64,000 bases of DNA from Forficula auricularia (Eukaryota > Arthropoda > Insecta > Dermaptera > Forficulidae): positions 62,001 through 126,000 of the forward strand of contig JALMQS010000330.1 in assembly GCA_024734495.1 (NCBI GenBank). Direction: 5' to 3'. Shown here piece by piece: positions 1-10,340 of this stretch (positions are counted from its first letter, which is position 1; every line of letters begins with the position of its first letter). The position numbers and the translations under genes were made by a program. The notes below the pieces were generated by a model. It saw nothing but the letters and a program-made list of their open reading frames with translations, had not been told where the DNA came from and made no database searches.

Positions 1-382
1 TACTTCTTAGACACAAGCCCTTTCGTTCCAATTCGTGATCGCAGTCACCCCGGAGAGCTGTCTCATTCAATGAGTTTCAACAAGTGACGACTCACACATG
101 ACAACTGAATGACCACAACTGAATTCGCTTCGAGGATCTGGCTTCTTTTATAACCCTTGCTCTAATTAGCAATTAAGCTGATTGGTTAATTATTCCCGCG
201 TTTTTAGTTGACGTATGTATAATTTTTTGCGCGCTGGCTTCTTTATAAAAGGGGCGTGTCCCTGCTGCTCGCCTGCAGTTTATCGAAAGATTCTGACGGG
301 CAAACGTCTTTCTCAAGGCGAAAATGAATCTTTATTTTCAAAAGCATTTCACATTGAAAGGAGCGAAGAATAAAATCCTACA
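1..382 (-). mobile_element. LTR of a retrotransposon, reverse, cut by the window edge
   Basis: The reverse complement of this stretch aligns over its whole length with 22559-22950. Both copies share the start TGTRGGATTTTATTC, a TATA-box stretch (GGTTATAAAAGAAGCC), and the segment around CTCCGGGGTGACT. The LTR starts, on the minus strand, at 382 with TG, and its other end lies outside the window. A TATA box followed by a short leader is typical of the U3-R part of an LTR. No coding sequence of this element is seen next to it, so it is a solo LTR or the edge of an element lying to the left. BEL/Pao or Gypsy membership cannot be told from the LTR alone. Confidence 0.65.
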
Positions 383-715
383 TATATTTACTTAAATTAA
401 ATTTTTTAGTAGACACGTCCGTTGTTTCGTCTATGATTTTATTGAGAAAAATGTTGTGTTGACAAGAGATACAATTTTTTTCCTAACATATGGTCTTTTT
501 GTTTCATTTTTTATTTTTGTACTTTTCGTTCTACTTGCTTTAATAACAACGGCAACGTCCGAATCTACACAGACTGACTTTATAAAATGAGGCAAGTGTC
601 ACATCACTTTAAAAGATAAGTCGTGTTCATCTACAAAAGCTGCTAATTTTAATTAAGATATTTTGACTTGCAAATTGTATTTTTAAATTAATTTTCTTAA
701 TAACTTTATAAATAG
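383..715. other. AT-rich stretch, nothing recognised
   Basis: This is low-complexity AT-rich DNA between the LTR and the exon-like GC-rich patch. I see no ORF, tRNA or repeat copy that recurs elsewhere in the window. Confidence 0.4.
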
Positions 716-856
716 GAACCACCATTGTCGAAGTTAGGAGAGGCGAGCCTTGGCGGGCGGGGAGGAACTTCTACCCCCGCTCGAGCCGCTTCTACGTCAG
801 GATTCGGGTGGCACCGCTGGTCATTTGGAGTGGACTCTGCGATATTCAAGCCGTGA
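716..856 (+). CDS. Candidate terminal exon, unknown gene
   Basis: A GC-rich island (about 716-945) stands out in AT-rich surroundings. A splice-acceptor-like AG (714-715) is followed by an open frame of 46 codons that ends with TGA at 854-856. The peptide is rich in Gly, Ser, Thr and Ala and ends in SFGVDSAIFKP. A competing frame opens at 750 for 64 codons, so the reading frame is not certain. I do not recognise the peptide. The polypyrimidine tract is only moderate. It could equally be part of a non-coding exon or a captured fragment in a transposon. Confidence 0.25.
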   Translation, partial: EPPLSKLGEASLGGRGGTSTPARAASTSGFGWHRWSFGVDSAIFKP

Positions 857-1350
857 TTCTATCTGGGATGGTTGGTTGGGTTTTGGGATGGGAAGAGTGT
901 ACTGCCCCCTTCTCCCCATAACTACGCTCATGTCCATGGCTTAAGGAAAAAATACATTTTTCTTTTTTAATTGAGTGGTATTTAATTTAAACGTTGTATA
1001 GAGTATTACAGACTAAAAAACTTGAGAACTAAACCAGCTTACTGTGAAAAACAGATAGATAGTTTCTTTTTCTTTCTGACTCCAAAACTCCTTGATCCAA
1101 ACTCTGAAATCTTTGATCAATTTTAATTGAAAGTACTATTTTCTTTACTCACTTACCAATGGTGGATTAAGCCTGCGCGGAGCCCGTAGCAAATATTACC
1201 GCGGGGCTCAACTTTTACAAACAAACTTTTCTCAATTTAATGTGAGCAAATTAAGAGACAACACTAGACAAATACATTTCTTTAAGTAAATTACATTCAA
1301 TGTTCAGTTTTTTTTTTCGGGCAAACGGTTTATTAATCAAATTTGCACAC
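857..1350. other. No gene seen
   Basis: The GC-rich patch continues to about 945, then the sequence is AT-rich. A short GC-rich phrase at 1150-1215 looks like the end of some repeat but has no partner in the window. Confidence 0.3.
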
Positions 1351-1507
1351 TTCTTCTTCTTCGAGTGCCATACCCGAAACGGGTGTCTCTCCACATATAC
1401 CTGTGCTGAGTGTGTTTTAGTTGTTTTTGCACAGATATACGGGACCTACTTTTAACGCCGGTTCCGAACGGCTAATTTGGAGAGGTGACTAGGCAATTAT
1501 ACTCTTG
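1351..1507 (-). mobile_element. 5'-truncated SINE, reverse
   Basis: The reverse complement matches the 3' part of the full-length SINE at 52994-53269. Shared segments include the block with CCGTTCGGAACCGGCGTTAA and the block with AGGTATATGTGGAGAG. The tRNA-like head with its A and B boxes is missing here, as expected for a 5'-truncated copy made by target-primed reverse transcription. The match ends near ACTCTTG at 1507. Confidence 0.6.
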
Positions 1508-2940
1508 GTTGGACACTTACTAATAACATAATTTTTGAAAAAATAATTTATATTTCTTAAAATATAAATTTTCCAATGTTCACTATATAAGATTTTATTA
1601 TATACTGAAACGCCGTGAATTCGCATTCTTTTTTTATAAAAACATTATTTTAGAATAATGTTATGAGAGAGTTCTAAAATGGCCATTATTGGGTGATTTT
1701 TGTAATTGTCAGCTTTAAAAAAAAACTTAAAAAATTTTCCCTTATTTTCTTATCAACGACAACCCCACCAAAAAGACTTACTACTCGTTTTTTCCCTCTT
1801 TAAACCTTTAAAGACTTTCTCAAAAATTAAGATTTTAGTACATTTTTATTCAAGTTAAGTAGATCTGATTTAAAAAAATATGAAAAAATAACAACATAGA
1901 TATAGAAGTATTTTAAAAATCTTACCGTCATTAAGAAATCAGAATTTAGTTGACAACAAAGGCAAAGGCATTCAGGAGGAGAAAGTAGGGAAGAGAAAGT
2001 AAAGAAAAAAGAAAAGTGGTATAGGATGATAGGACAGCGATGGAAAGAATTCAATCTCAAACACAAGTTCAATGTAATTTCCTTCCTGACATTGACATTG
2101 AAATTTCAAAATAAGACATGTTCTAAATGAATGATTTGATATTGATTTTTTGTTGATTGATGGATGGGGAACCATTTTACGTCGAAGGCCGCCAGGTGTT
2201 TCATTGATATATGTTTCAAGGACAATAGATTACAGGTGTAAGTCAAACCTTCCTAATTATATGATAAAAAATAATCATGTTTTGTTTAATAATAATATTT
2301 GGAATTTTTCTCCTCATAAAGAAATCAAGGCCAAAACATTACCCGCGTACTAAATTTATATACCTATATATAAATATATAATCCTAGATTGTTTATAAAC
2401 TATCCCAACTAAAATTTATTTGCTTGTAAATAATTTCATTTTTTCTTATATATGAAAAAATTCTAGCTTGAGTTAAATGTACCACTTGACTATACACCTA
2501 GCCCCCCCCCTCCATATATTTATACTATTGTATTTTTATTAAATTCTTTTTTTCCTCTTCAGATAAATAACTATACAATATTTAAATTAAATGTTTATAA
2601 AGTAGTTTTTGCTACTGTTTGAATCATCAGAAAAAAATTTAAATCAGTTAAATATTTTTTATTCATTGGAGAAACAGAAAGATCATATGGTATCAAAGTA
2701 ACAGATTATCCGAACGGACCATAGGAATCGTTCAATTGTCTCATGTCTAAAAAGTGAAAAGTAAACTAGCCAAGCAATGAAACTACTGATTTGTCACGTA
2801 TTCTGATTTCTCACACTTAAACTAAGGTCTAAACTAGAAGTTTGGGTATTTTACTCGGTACGTCTTCCAGGCAGGCTAAGCCAGCATTCTAGGAGAGCCA
2901 AATATGGGATTCGCATGACAATTTTCCATTTTTTAATTTA
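1508..2940. other. AT-rich interval with a short repeat fragment
   Basis: The stretch 1550-1650 (centred on CGCCGTGAATTC) is a diverged relative of 41485-41570 and belongs to the inverted-repeat family found at 2941-4140. The rest is AT-rich, with homopolymer runs such as the C run near 2503. The short ORFs on both strands here have no recognisable composition or motif. Confidence 0.4.
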
Positions 2941-4140
2941 CCATACAGGGTATTGTCAAGTATTGTAATCGTGCATGGAAAAAGTGTTTTTTTTTGTTTC
3001 GTTTTTTCGAAATATATAAAAAATGGCTGAAATTATTTTGAATAAAATAAACTGACACGTTCTGATGTGGCCATCCACTTGACTTTACCATACAACCTGG
3101 CCCCTCACTTATATTTAATATTTAATCAAATTATTTGTAATCATGTAGAGGGAGGAGTTAATTTTTGCATTTTTATACTTCTGGGGGCTCACGAATTATG
3201 TATACAAAATTTGGTTGAGTTTGGTACAAGGGCCAAGATTTTCATTTTTTGACCCTATAGTTAGGGGTTAGTTTTTGCATTTTTAGACTTCTGGGGGTCC
3301 ACTGATTATGTATATAAAATTTGGTTGAATTTGCTCAAATGGCCTAGATTTTTAATTTTTAACCCCCCTATACCCCCCTTAATTTAGGGTCGATATGCAC
3401 CAAAATCTAATCATCTCTTAATCTCAATGCATCAAAGCTAGGTGAGAAATTTCGTTTTTATATTCACACTAGTTTTTGAGCTAGCTCGTCCACAAAAATT
3501 TGGTAACGCACAGACTAACAGACATTTTGACAAAAAATTATTATCTCGAAAAATATAATTTTTTCTATGTTCACTTATTAGGGCTTTTTTGTAGACCGAA
3601 ATGGCACGGTTGCGCTGAATTTTTTTAATCAAAATAGTTTTATTCGTTTTCGAGATATTTCAAAAAAAAAAGAAGCAAAAAAACCACTTTTTTCAAGCAC
3701 GATTACAATACTTGACCATACCCTGTATGGTCAAGTAAAAATTAGGCGAAAGCATGGCGTTTCGGTTTCCAAAAAGCCCTAATAAGTGATCATCGAAAAA
3801 TTATATTTTTCGAGATAATAACAGTTTTGTCAAAATGTCTGTTAGTATGTTAGTAGGTGCGTGCGTTGCCAAAAATTAGTGGACTCATTAGCTCAAGGCC
3901 TGATTAGATTTTGGTTAAAATCGAACCCAAAATTAAGGGAAGAGGAGAAAGGGTTTAAAAATTAAAATTATAAGATTTTCAAACTAAAAAAACAAGAAAA
4001 ATGAAATATAGGTAGGTACTATAAAATGAACTTATAATGACGAAAATATTTTTTTTTCTGGGGACAAAATTAGGGGGGGGGGTCAAAAATGAAAACTGGA
4101 CTAAACTCAACCAAATTTTGTATATATACACATTTCCGAC
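2941..4140. repeat. Complex inverted-repeat element (family with ATACCCTGTATGG core)
   Basis: Three mutually inverted segments are joined here. A reversed fragment (2941-3045) is followed by a forward unit (about 3060-3735), and then a reversed unit (3735-4140). The joints contain the palindrome ATACCCTGTATGG. The forward unit holds recurring phrases such as AAAATTTGGTAACGCACAGA, GACATTTTGACAAAA and TTATTATCTCGAAAAATATA. The same modules recur at 18830-20115, 32590-32885 and, diverged, at 41470-41645. There is no coding capacity. The structure suggests a foldback-type DNA transposon family, but target duplications are not clear. Confidence 0.6.
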
Positions 4141-4770
4141 CCTATATATGTGAGAAAAATTACCTTGTTTGAAAAGATTTATAAATCTAAGATTCTGAAT
4201 TCGATTCCCGGGTGCGCGCTATTTGTTTCCATTTTAACTAATTTTTAATAATAATATCTTTAAGAATTTTTAAATGAAAAATTATATAAATTGTATTAAA
4301 TTTTCGTACTAATTTGATTGATTGATGAGTTTATTTGATTTAAAATTTGAATTTAATAATAGACCATTGTTGAAAATTCAAATATTTTTGTATTAGCTAA
4401 TTTTAATGTTTTCTGATAATGAATTAATAACATATTTTAATCATTTTTTTTCTTATATAAATTCCTAAGAAATAGTCAGGACATTTTTTTAATAACGCGC
4501 ATTTTAAATAAAATAGATACCATGATAAGTTATCTATTTTCCCTATTTGTCATGGAAATTTCAAAGTGTATTAATAAACGCAGTTAGGCGAAGTCTCTGG
4601 GACAGATATCAAATTAAATATTTAATTATAATTTAGATATTATAATATATCTCGAAAATTCTAAAAAATCTTACGAAAATGATTATAATAATATTTCAGA
4701 ATTAGATTTTCAGCTTGGATTGTTTTTTCAGCGCAATTATATTTTAAATATTTTCCAATCGTTTAACGAC
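4141..4770. other. AT-rich interval, possible SINE trace
   Basis: Around 4190-4220 a B-box-like phrase (TTCGATTCCCGGGT) hints at the remains of a tRNA-derived SINE, but no A box is evident. The rest is AT-rich with no recognised feature. Confidence 0.3.
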
Positions 4771-4876
4771 TAGAGGGCGGGCGTGTGGACGCTGCCGCTG
4801 ACCGCTTCGTCTCCAAACTCTAGTAGCGATCGCGGATCGACACCATTCACATCTAAATCCACGCCAGTTCATAACG
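4771..4876 (+). other. Candidate 5'UTR exon with splice donor
   Basis: A GC-richer patch (GGGCGGGCGTGTGGACG onwards) sits in AT-rich DNA and ends at a strong donor, AACG|GTGAGC (GT at 4877). It has no ATG, as expected for a non-coding first exon. About 400 bases downstream is a second candidate exon with matching signals (5273-5387), and the two together look like the 5' end of a host gene on the plus strand. The transcription start is not defined and no later exon could be linked. Confidence 0.4.
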
Positions 4877-5272
4877 GTGAGCTCAAATTTATCTATAAAA
4901 TTTATAATTTTTTCATTTCAACTTAAAATTAATTTATATCTATGATTATTTGATCAAATTGAGATAAAATTTTTGAATAAATAAGTGTTGGGAGGAGAAT
5001 TAAAGGAAATAATCAATGTCAACCGACGCCACGCCTTAGAACTTGAATTTATCATTAATACATTTTGAAATAAACTTTAAATGAATTATTTGATATTAAT
5101 ATTTATTGAATTGAGATACAAATTTTGTAAAAAAAGTGTTGGTAGGAAAATTTATAGAAAAATCTTAACGAAACGAATTCTTCATTAATAGCTTTTTCTA
5201 TCTTTTGAAGGTTTATTAATTTTTAACGAATATATAATATGCTGAAACTAATATTCTATTTCGATTTTTCAG

Positions 5273-5387
5273 TGTCTCAAATATAATTTATCAGATGAGA
5301 GAGATTATCATTTTGGTAATGGATCAATGGTCTGCATTATTCGCTATGGAAAGTACATGCCTTGAGATTCGGCCTGCAGACATCAAT
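5273..5387 (+). CDS. Candidate exon with start codon, unknown gene
   Basis: A good acceptor (TTTCGATTTTTCAG, ending 5272) and a donor (GTGAGT at 5388) bound 115 bases. An ATG at 5295 opens 31 codons that run to the donor in phase 0. A second in-frame ATG gives MDQWSALF and, further on, STCLEIRPADIN. The composition is much less AT-rich than the flanks. I do not recognise the protein. The 5'UTR-like exon at 4771-4876 supports a 5' gene end here, with downstream exons either outside the window or hidden among repeats. Confidence 0.4.
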
Positions 5388-5424
5388 GTGAGTTCATTTT
5401 TTATTAAATATAATATTTATTAAT

Positions 5425-5610
5425 AAATTTGTTGTAAGGAAATAAGGCCAATAGTTTATGCAAATAATTTTTATTTTTTGCAAACGTTTCGTTCCTCAGA
5501 GCTCAAATAAATTAATTTCGTTGCATATTTGTCATTTTATCAATATTCCTTCTTAGCAAACATATCAGGCCAGTCATCAAACAGATTCTGTGAATTTATA
5601 ATCCCTTTAA
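5425..5610. repeat. Half copy of the snapback element found at 37.5-37.8 kb
   Basis: The segment from GTTGTAAGGAAATAAGGCC to CAGGCCAGTCATCAAACAG matches 37499-37665 base for base over most of its length, including AAACGTTTCGT and CCTCAG of the hammerhead-like motif. Here the hairpin between those two blocks is collapsed, so the motif is broken. Only one arm of the inverted repeat is present. Confidence 0.6.
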
Positions 5611-5882
5611 ATATGGTGGATTGCATCATAAGAGTCCCCTCTTACCATTCATTTTCGAATTTTTTTAGAAAAAAGTTTTAATTTTAAAGACATTTTTATT
5701 TATTCTAATAGTATATTATCTACTGAGCACGAATATAATATTTATTTTTATATCTGTTCTATAAAGTGAATTTATGATCCCTCTAAATATGGTGGATTGC
5801 ATCATAAAGTATTTAAATAATAATCTGACTAAATTTCAAAAAATCCTAAGGAAACCCATTTGGCGGAACAACTACCTTTAAC
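5592..5882. repeat. Direct repeat plus TTAA-element end
   Basis: A phrase of about 40 bases around AATATGGTGGATTGCATCAT occurs twice (near 5595 and 5770) as a direct repeat. Just after it, 5835-5882 (AAATCCTAAGGAAACCCAT and the block CAACTACCTTTAA) is a diverged copy of the right end of the TTAA-bounded element at 26562-27268. Confidence 0.5.
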
Positions 5883-5984
5883 GGCTATTCCAGCTTTCGT
5901 AGGTTTGTTGATATCTGGGCGGCTGATTGTATATGTAATAATATATGTATAATATTAATTAATCCAATTTAAAAGTTTTTGATT

Positions 5985-6117
5985 TTGCCAAGAGTAGCAG
6001 AGTTACTGATTCATAAGGAGAAATAAAGAGGTTGTCCTCTGCTTGATGCAAATAAATATACAACAATATATACTTATAGTATTTATTTGTTTGAAATAAA
6101 TAAATAATAATATATAT
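5985..6117. repeat. Snapback-family left half (GTTGTCCTCTGCTTGATGC)
   Basis: This copy shares GCCAAGAGTAGCAGAGTT, AAAGAGGTTGTCCTCTGC and TTGATGCAAATAAA with many other copies in the window (14.4, 15.3, 16.3, 20.7, 33.2, 36.9, 40.3 kb). Only one arm remains. It is followed directly by another repeat at 6118. Confidence 0.6.
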
Positions 6118-6730
6118 CTAGACACACGGCAGTGTGTCAGCCAAGTTCGGAAAAACGGGCGACGCACCGGCCATGTGTATATTTACACGAACCATTTCAA
6201 GCTATTTTCGACCCCCCCCCCCTCCATAACTATTAGACCTACACACTTCAAATTTTGAATGTCTAATAAGGCCTACTGGAATACCTAGAATCCCAAATTT
6301 CATGACCTATTATACTTATTGAGTTATTAAGGTCTGAAAAGTGCCATTTTTTACACTGGCAGACAGACTGACTGACATATCAAAAACCTAGAGTACTTCC
6401 GCTGACCCTAGAATGCTGAAATTTGGCATACTGGTAGAGTTTGGGCTAGAATTAAAGGGAAAAATCGAAAAAGTGAAACTTTTCCTTTTTCAGGATCTAA
6501 AATCAAGGGGTGAAATTTATTAGGTATAGGCTTAATTAACATATAGTGGAAATATAATCAAGCTAAAATTCTAAAATTTGGCATACCTACTGGTAAAGCT
6601 TGGCACATTAATACAGGAGGAAATTGAAAAACTGAAACGTTCCTTCTTCGGGGCCAGAAATGAAGAGGTGAAATTTATGAAAACCAGACCAGGGTTTAAC
6701 AGATATTTTGTGAGAAATATTTAATAATTA
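6118..6730 (+). repeat. Dispersed repeat Q, forward copy
   Basis: The copy begins with a hairpin-forming GACACACGGCAGTGTGTC and continues through GAACCATTTCAAGCTATTTT, a block with GACTGACTGACATATCAAAA and CTAGAATGCTGAAATTTGGC. A reverse copy is at 59520-59957. Both copies share the same boundary (CTAGATAT next to the hairpin, read outwards). This could be a Helitron-like terminus, but the spacing between hairpin and CTAG is too short for a clear call. Confidence 0.5.
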
Positions 6731-6811
6731 TTAATATAAATGTTTAAATATAATTATTTAGATAAATTAAAGGATAAAACTTTTCAAAAATTAATGATAT
6801 CTGTCCAAATA

Positions 6812-7295
6812 CATAAATGTGAAAAAGGGGCCAAGTTCGGTACAAACGGCTTCGCCGACAAAAGAGTTGAGATCTAAACGGGTACCAAGTTCCATAGCAG
6901 TTGCTTAAATCATAGCTATAGGAATGTACAACGTTCTTCAATTGATTTAAAAGAAAATTTGTTACGTTCTTTGATATTAAATTTATAACTTGGCAAGTTT
7001 TATATCCAACTAAATTGTTTGTAGTATAAAATAGAACAACTAGCAAAGCTAAATTTTAAGCTTGTATTAAATATCATCACGTTAAACGTAATTTATTGAC
7101 TATTATAACTTGCCAAGTTATAAATTTAATATCAAAGAACGTAACAAATTTTCTTTTAAATCAATTGAAGAACGTTGTACATCCCTATAGCTATGATTTA
7201 AGCAACTGCTATGGAACTTGGTACCCGTTTAGATCTCAACTCTTTTTGTCGGCGAAGCCGTTTGTACCGAACTTGGCCCCTTTTTCACATTTATG
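6812..7295. repeat. Long snapback repeat (arms about 185 bp)
   Basis: The left arm (6812-6997) and right arm (7108-7295) are near-perfect reverse complements around a spacer of about 110 bases. Shared blocks include GGGGCCAAGTTCGGTACAAA and GGTACCAAGTTCCATAGCAG. The ORFs reading through both arms are mirror images of each other and are not genes. A shorter relative (GGCGAAGCC...TCGTACGA) is near 10790. A foldback transposon is likely; target duplications were not identified. Confidence 0.65.
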
Positions 7296-7429
7296 CTTTT
7301 GGACGAGATCTATACCTATCACCGCCCCTGTTCAAAATTAAATTTTGCGCCGACACAAAAAAAGATGATAGCTTTTTCAAGAATATTAAATCTGCCAATG
7401 ATTTCGATTTAATATTTGCTTAACTAGAG

Positions 7430-8040
7430 TCAAAAGGGCGTACGTAGAATAATAGAAATTAAGAAATTAATTTTCAATAGTCATGAAATATGGTCCGTAC
7501 TTGTATTTGGTATCCTTGCAAGGCTTTAGCTCCAAAGGAAGAGTGATCATTCTATTCGGGCACTTTTTAGGGATTTTCTTTGATCAAATAACAATCAAAT
7601 AACCTTCACCAATACATTAATTAAAGAATAAAAAAATTGAAAACTTATTTAGAGGCGGAATTATAACTAATAAACTTAAATATAATATAAATTGTTCATT
7701 TTATGACTATATTACAACACCTTAAAATCTCAATAAAATCGTTAAAAAAATGTTTTCTCCATTTTTAAAAAATAAGTTCTAGAGTTAAAAAAAGCCCAAG
7801 ATCCAATCAGTTCTCTTCATTTGAATTACAAATATTTTAGCACAAGAAAGAACTTCCTACGATTTTCCTCTTCTTAACTTAAATCCAGACACACATACAG
7901 AAATTATCATGACTGAAAATGATTTTTCTCCTCGTTTTAGACAATTTTAAACACACTGAGCAAGATTTTTTGCGTTGAATTCAATACTATTGTAGGTTAG
8001 ACTGGTTGGGTGAATTCAATACTAGGGCAGCCCGGGAGCC
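7430..8040. repeat. Dispersed repeat F, copy 1
   Basis: This is homologous to 14680-15260 and more distantly to 27300-28190 and 62130-62960. Shared landmarks are GAATAATAGAAATTAAGAAA, GGTATCCTTGCAA, a CAGACACACA block and GAAAATGA. No coding capacity is seen. The 28 kb and 62.9 kb copies end in a hAT-like terminus, so the family may be a non-autonomous hAT. Confidence 0.5.
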
Positions 8041-8599
8041 AAGAAAAACATTTAATATAATTTAATGCAAAGCGAATTTTATCCCCCCTAGCTTCATGAC
8101 CCCCTCAGTTTCATGAAAAATAACCCCTAAATTTCAATAAAAATTTTCAAATTCATAGTCGAGAGTTCCCTTTATATAAAACAGCTAGTAGTATAATTTT
8201 CAAAAATATTGTTTAGTTTTACTAGAAAAAATTCCTAAATATTGAAATTAAAATCCTCTCTAGCTACTAAAAATATTGATCTGAGCTATTAATATATAAT
8301 GACTTAATGACCATTCTTTTAGCATATTAAATTATTATATTTTAATCACTTCTAAAGAAATAGAAGAGGTTTTTATCATTTTTTGTTGAAGTTATAAATT
8401 TGACCGTTTTTATATTTAACATATGGGGTATAATGCTAATTTTCCAGCAATTTTCTACCCCCCTCTACAGAAATTTAAATGGCGACCTATGCCGTCTTAA
8501 CACCCCCCTGTGGATACCCCTGTATAATGAAACAAGAATACTCCCCCCCCCTCTTCTTCCTCAGAAAAAAATTCTACAAGGGCTCATTTTTTTTTAATA
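8041..8599. other. AT-rich interval, no gene seen
   Basis: The sequence has C and A homopolymer runs and no recognisable feature. The overlapping short ORFs at its right edge are readings of the LINE tail that follows. Confidence 0.35.
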
Positions 8600-9420
8600 A
8601 GAATGATGAGAGATGGAGTTACACCAAAAAGGTATATCCTCTAAAGGCCTGGGTTGGCCCCTCCATCGTGAAAAGAAGAAGCAGAGTGCATTTTATGGGC
8701 CGGACAGGGGTCGCAGGTATCTGTGGATATGGGTGCTTTAACGCGGCTGAAGGTTATAAGTTACGGGATAGATGGTGGCAGGCAGCGAGTTCCAGTCTCA
8801 TGGAGGTCATAGGGATAAAAGAGTTGGCGAAAGCGCTTGTTCAATTTTTATCCAATATGACAGCGAAGGGGTACTGAGCGTTCGAAAACCTCGTGTTTCT
8901 CGTGTAAAGAGGGCTTGTAGGGGGATAATTGATTTCAGGTTGACTGAACAGACACCATGATAGTATCTGTCGAGGGGTGATCCGCGATTGGAAGTAGGTG
9001 TACACATCTTTGGAAGTATTTTGGAAGTACTTGGAAATGTTTAGAAGTACTTGGAAATATTTGGAAAGCACTTGGAAATACTTGGAAATGTTTGAAGTGC
9101 TTGGAAATGTTGGAAGTACTTGGAAATATTTGGAAGTACTTGGAAATATTTGGAAGTATAAGTGGAAGTAGGTGTACAGTATATTAGGTCGCAGTTCACC
9201 CCTCGGTATCTGTAGTACAGGGAAAGGGCAGAAACGGTTCTTCGGTGAGCCAGGGAGTCGGGTGAGTTTGTTAGAGCCGGAGTCCCCTCATAGTTTAATT
9301 GCTCGCTTCTGAATCGCATCCAGTTTAGCAAGAGAATGCTTGGAGGCACCCCTCCACAGATAGAGCCATATTCGAGACAGGGGCGAATTTGAGCCTTATA
9401 CAGTGGGCTGGGAGTATAAT
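8600..9420 (-). pseudogene. 3' end of a CR1/Jockey-like LINE, interrupted by a MITE
   Basis: Read on the minus strand, this encodes the C-terminal part of a LINE reverse-transcriptase ORF. The pieces include YKAQIRPCLEYGSICGG, SLAHRRTVSALSLYYRY and, after the MITE, a segment ending in a motif of the WNSLPA type. A 3'UTR follows, with the block TCACGATGGAGGGGCCAACC. The copy is 5'-truncated near 9420, carries frameshifts and an in-frame stop (the reading changes frame near 9300), and is split by the MITE at 8971-9205. A second copy is at 11262-11803, and the 3'UTR block recurs on the plus strand at 35440-35520. The clade call (Jockey versus CR1/L2) is only approximate. Confidence 0.7.
8971..9205. 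mobile_element. hAT-like MITE with 8 bp target duplication
   Basis: The 235 bp element has terminal inverted repeats starting CGAGGGGTGA and ending TCACCCCTCG, with an inner repeat GGAAGTAGGTGTACA mirrored as TGTACA...CTACTTCCA. It is flanked by the perfect 8 bp repeat GTATCTGT (8963-8970 and 9206-9213). The uninterrupted homologous site is present in the second LINE copy near 11610-11625 (GATAGTATCTGTAGTACAG), which proves the insertion. The interior is an array of 20 bp units made of TTGGAAGTAC and TTGGAAATAT half-units. Eight-base duplications fit the hAT superfamily, although the CGAGGGG terminus is not the usual CA(G/A)NG. Confidence 0.85.
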
Positions 9421-9619
9421 AGCGGCATAACTCATGATCTCAATGTTTCAATGTATTTCATAAAATGCATAAATCATATAAAGAAATCAAATTTTTTCAA
9501 AAATCCATCTAAAAGCTTTTAGATTACATTGCTAATATGGCTTGTTTCTTTTTGTTTTTCCTTGAATGTGTATAGATTTAAATGAAAGAAGAAGAGTGAG
9601 GGGGTGACGTGAAGAGTTA

Positions 9620-9933
9620 GTGGGCGCGTAGGTTGGCATAGGGCATAGGCGCCTGCAAGGCTGCAGCTGCTTGGTACTGGGTACAGGGGGATGCTGCCGT
9701 GCGGCAAGCTCTTAGCCTACCCCAAGGGGTGCGTGTTCGCTCGGGCAAGGGGCGGGTGCGCACGCAGCCGCGCACGGCGTGACTCAGAGTCGTCGTCGGC
9801 GCCCTCACCCTCCGGTCGGCAGTCGGGCCGCGCAGCCCGTGCTTCCTGCTTACGCGCTCTAGCCACGCAAGTCCACCCGCCGTTGCTACCTGTCAGCGAG
9901 CGACCCGCCGGGGACAGCGACTCAGCAGCGCAG
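9620..9933 (+). other. GC/CpG-rich island with splice donor, candidate first exon
   Basis: This is the most GC-rich stretch of the window, with many CpGs. It ends in a good donor context, GCGCAG|GTAGGCC (GT at 9934). It is open in one forward frame (9691 onward) and in reverse, as GC-rich DNA often is, so coding is not shown. An AP-1-like site (TGACTCA) is at about 9780. The best reading is the promoter and 5' exon of a host gene on the plus strand; a captured gene fragment is an alternative. Confidence 0.4.
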
Positions 9934-10229
9934 GTAGGCCCAGATTTCATTCCCTCCTTATTACAGGGACATATACCCGCTTGCTGCAGGGCAAAGCTTC
10001 TCACTCACCTATACCTCGTGTTAGGGAGCTCAATAAAATTTTTCACCCCAAAAAAATAAATAAATAAAATCCTATTATTATTATTATTATTGTAGGATGA
10101 TTCGAGCTTATTATTTATTAATTTTAATAAAGATTGTAAACAAAATAATTTTTTCAAAAACAAAAATTAACTAATGGAAGGAAACCCAAGGATAATGAAA
10201 AATAAAATAGGGTCAACAAAGGGTTAGGA

Positions 10230-10340
10230 AATTTCTTGTATGTTTACTTCGTTGACCCCTTTAAGTCTTGAAGAAGGAGGGAAGATCCTCCGAAACGTCG
10301 GTTTTTAAAAGAACGAAAGTGACCTTCCAATAAAAATTTT
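10230..10340 (+). repeat. Repeat with hammerhead-like motif
   Basis: At 10267-10301 the sequence reads CTTGAAGAA, a GGAGG...CCTCC hairpin and GAAACGTCGG. It has the layout UUGAAGA-A-stem-GAAA followed by the palindromic ACGU and C. A diverged reverse copy lies at 18190-18260, sharing GTTGACCC, TGAAGAAGGAGG and CCAATAAA-type flanks. It is a member of the motif-bearing set listed under findings. Activity is not shown. Confidence 0.4.

Noticed and set aside
6744..7423. Several ORFs at 6.7-7.4 kb with shared peptides
   Set aside because: They read the two arms of the snapback repeat, and the shared peptides come from the inverted arms.
9691..10059. 122-codon Arg/Ala/Ser-rich ORF and its reverse-strand partner
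   Set aside because: GC-rich DNA lacks stop codons by chance; both strands are open, and a splice donor at 9934 would end the exon earlier. I keep only the exon-like island.
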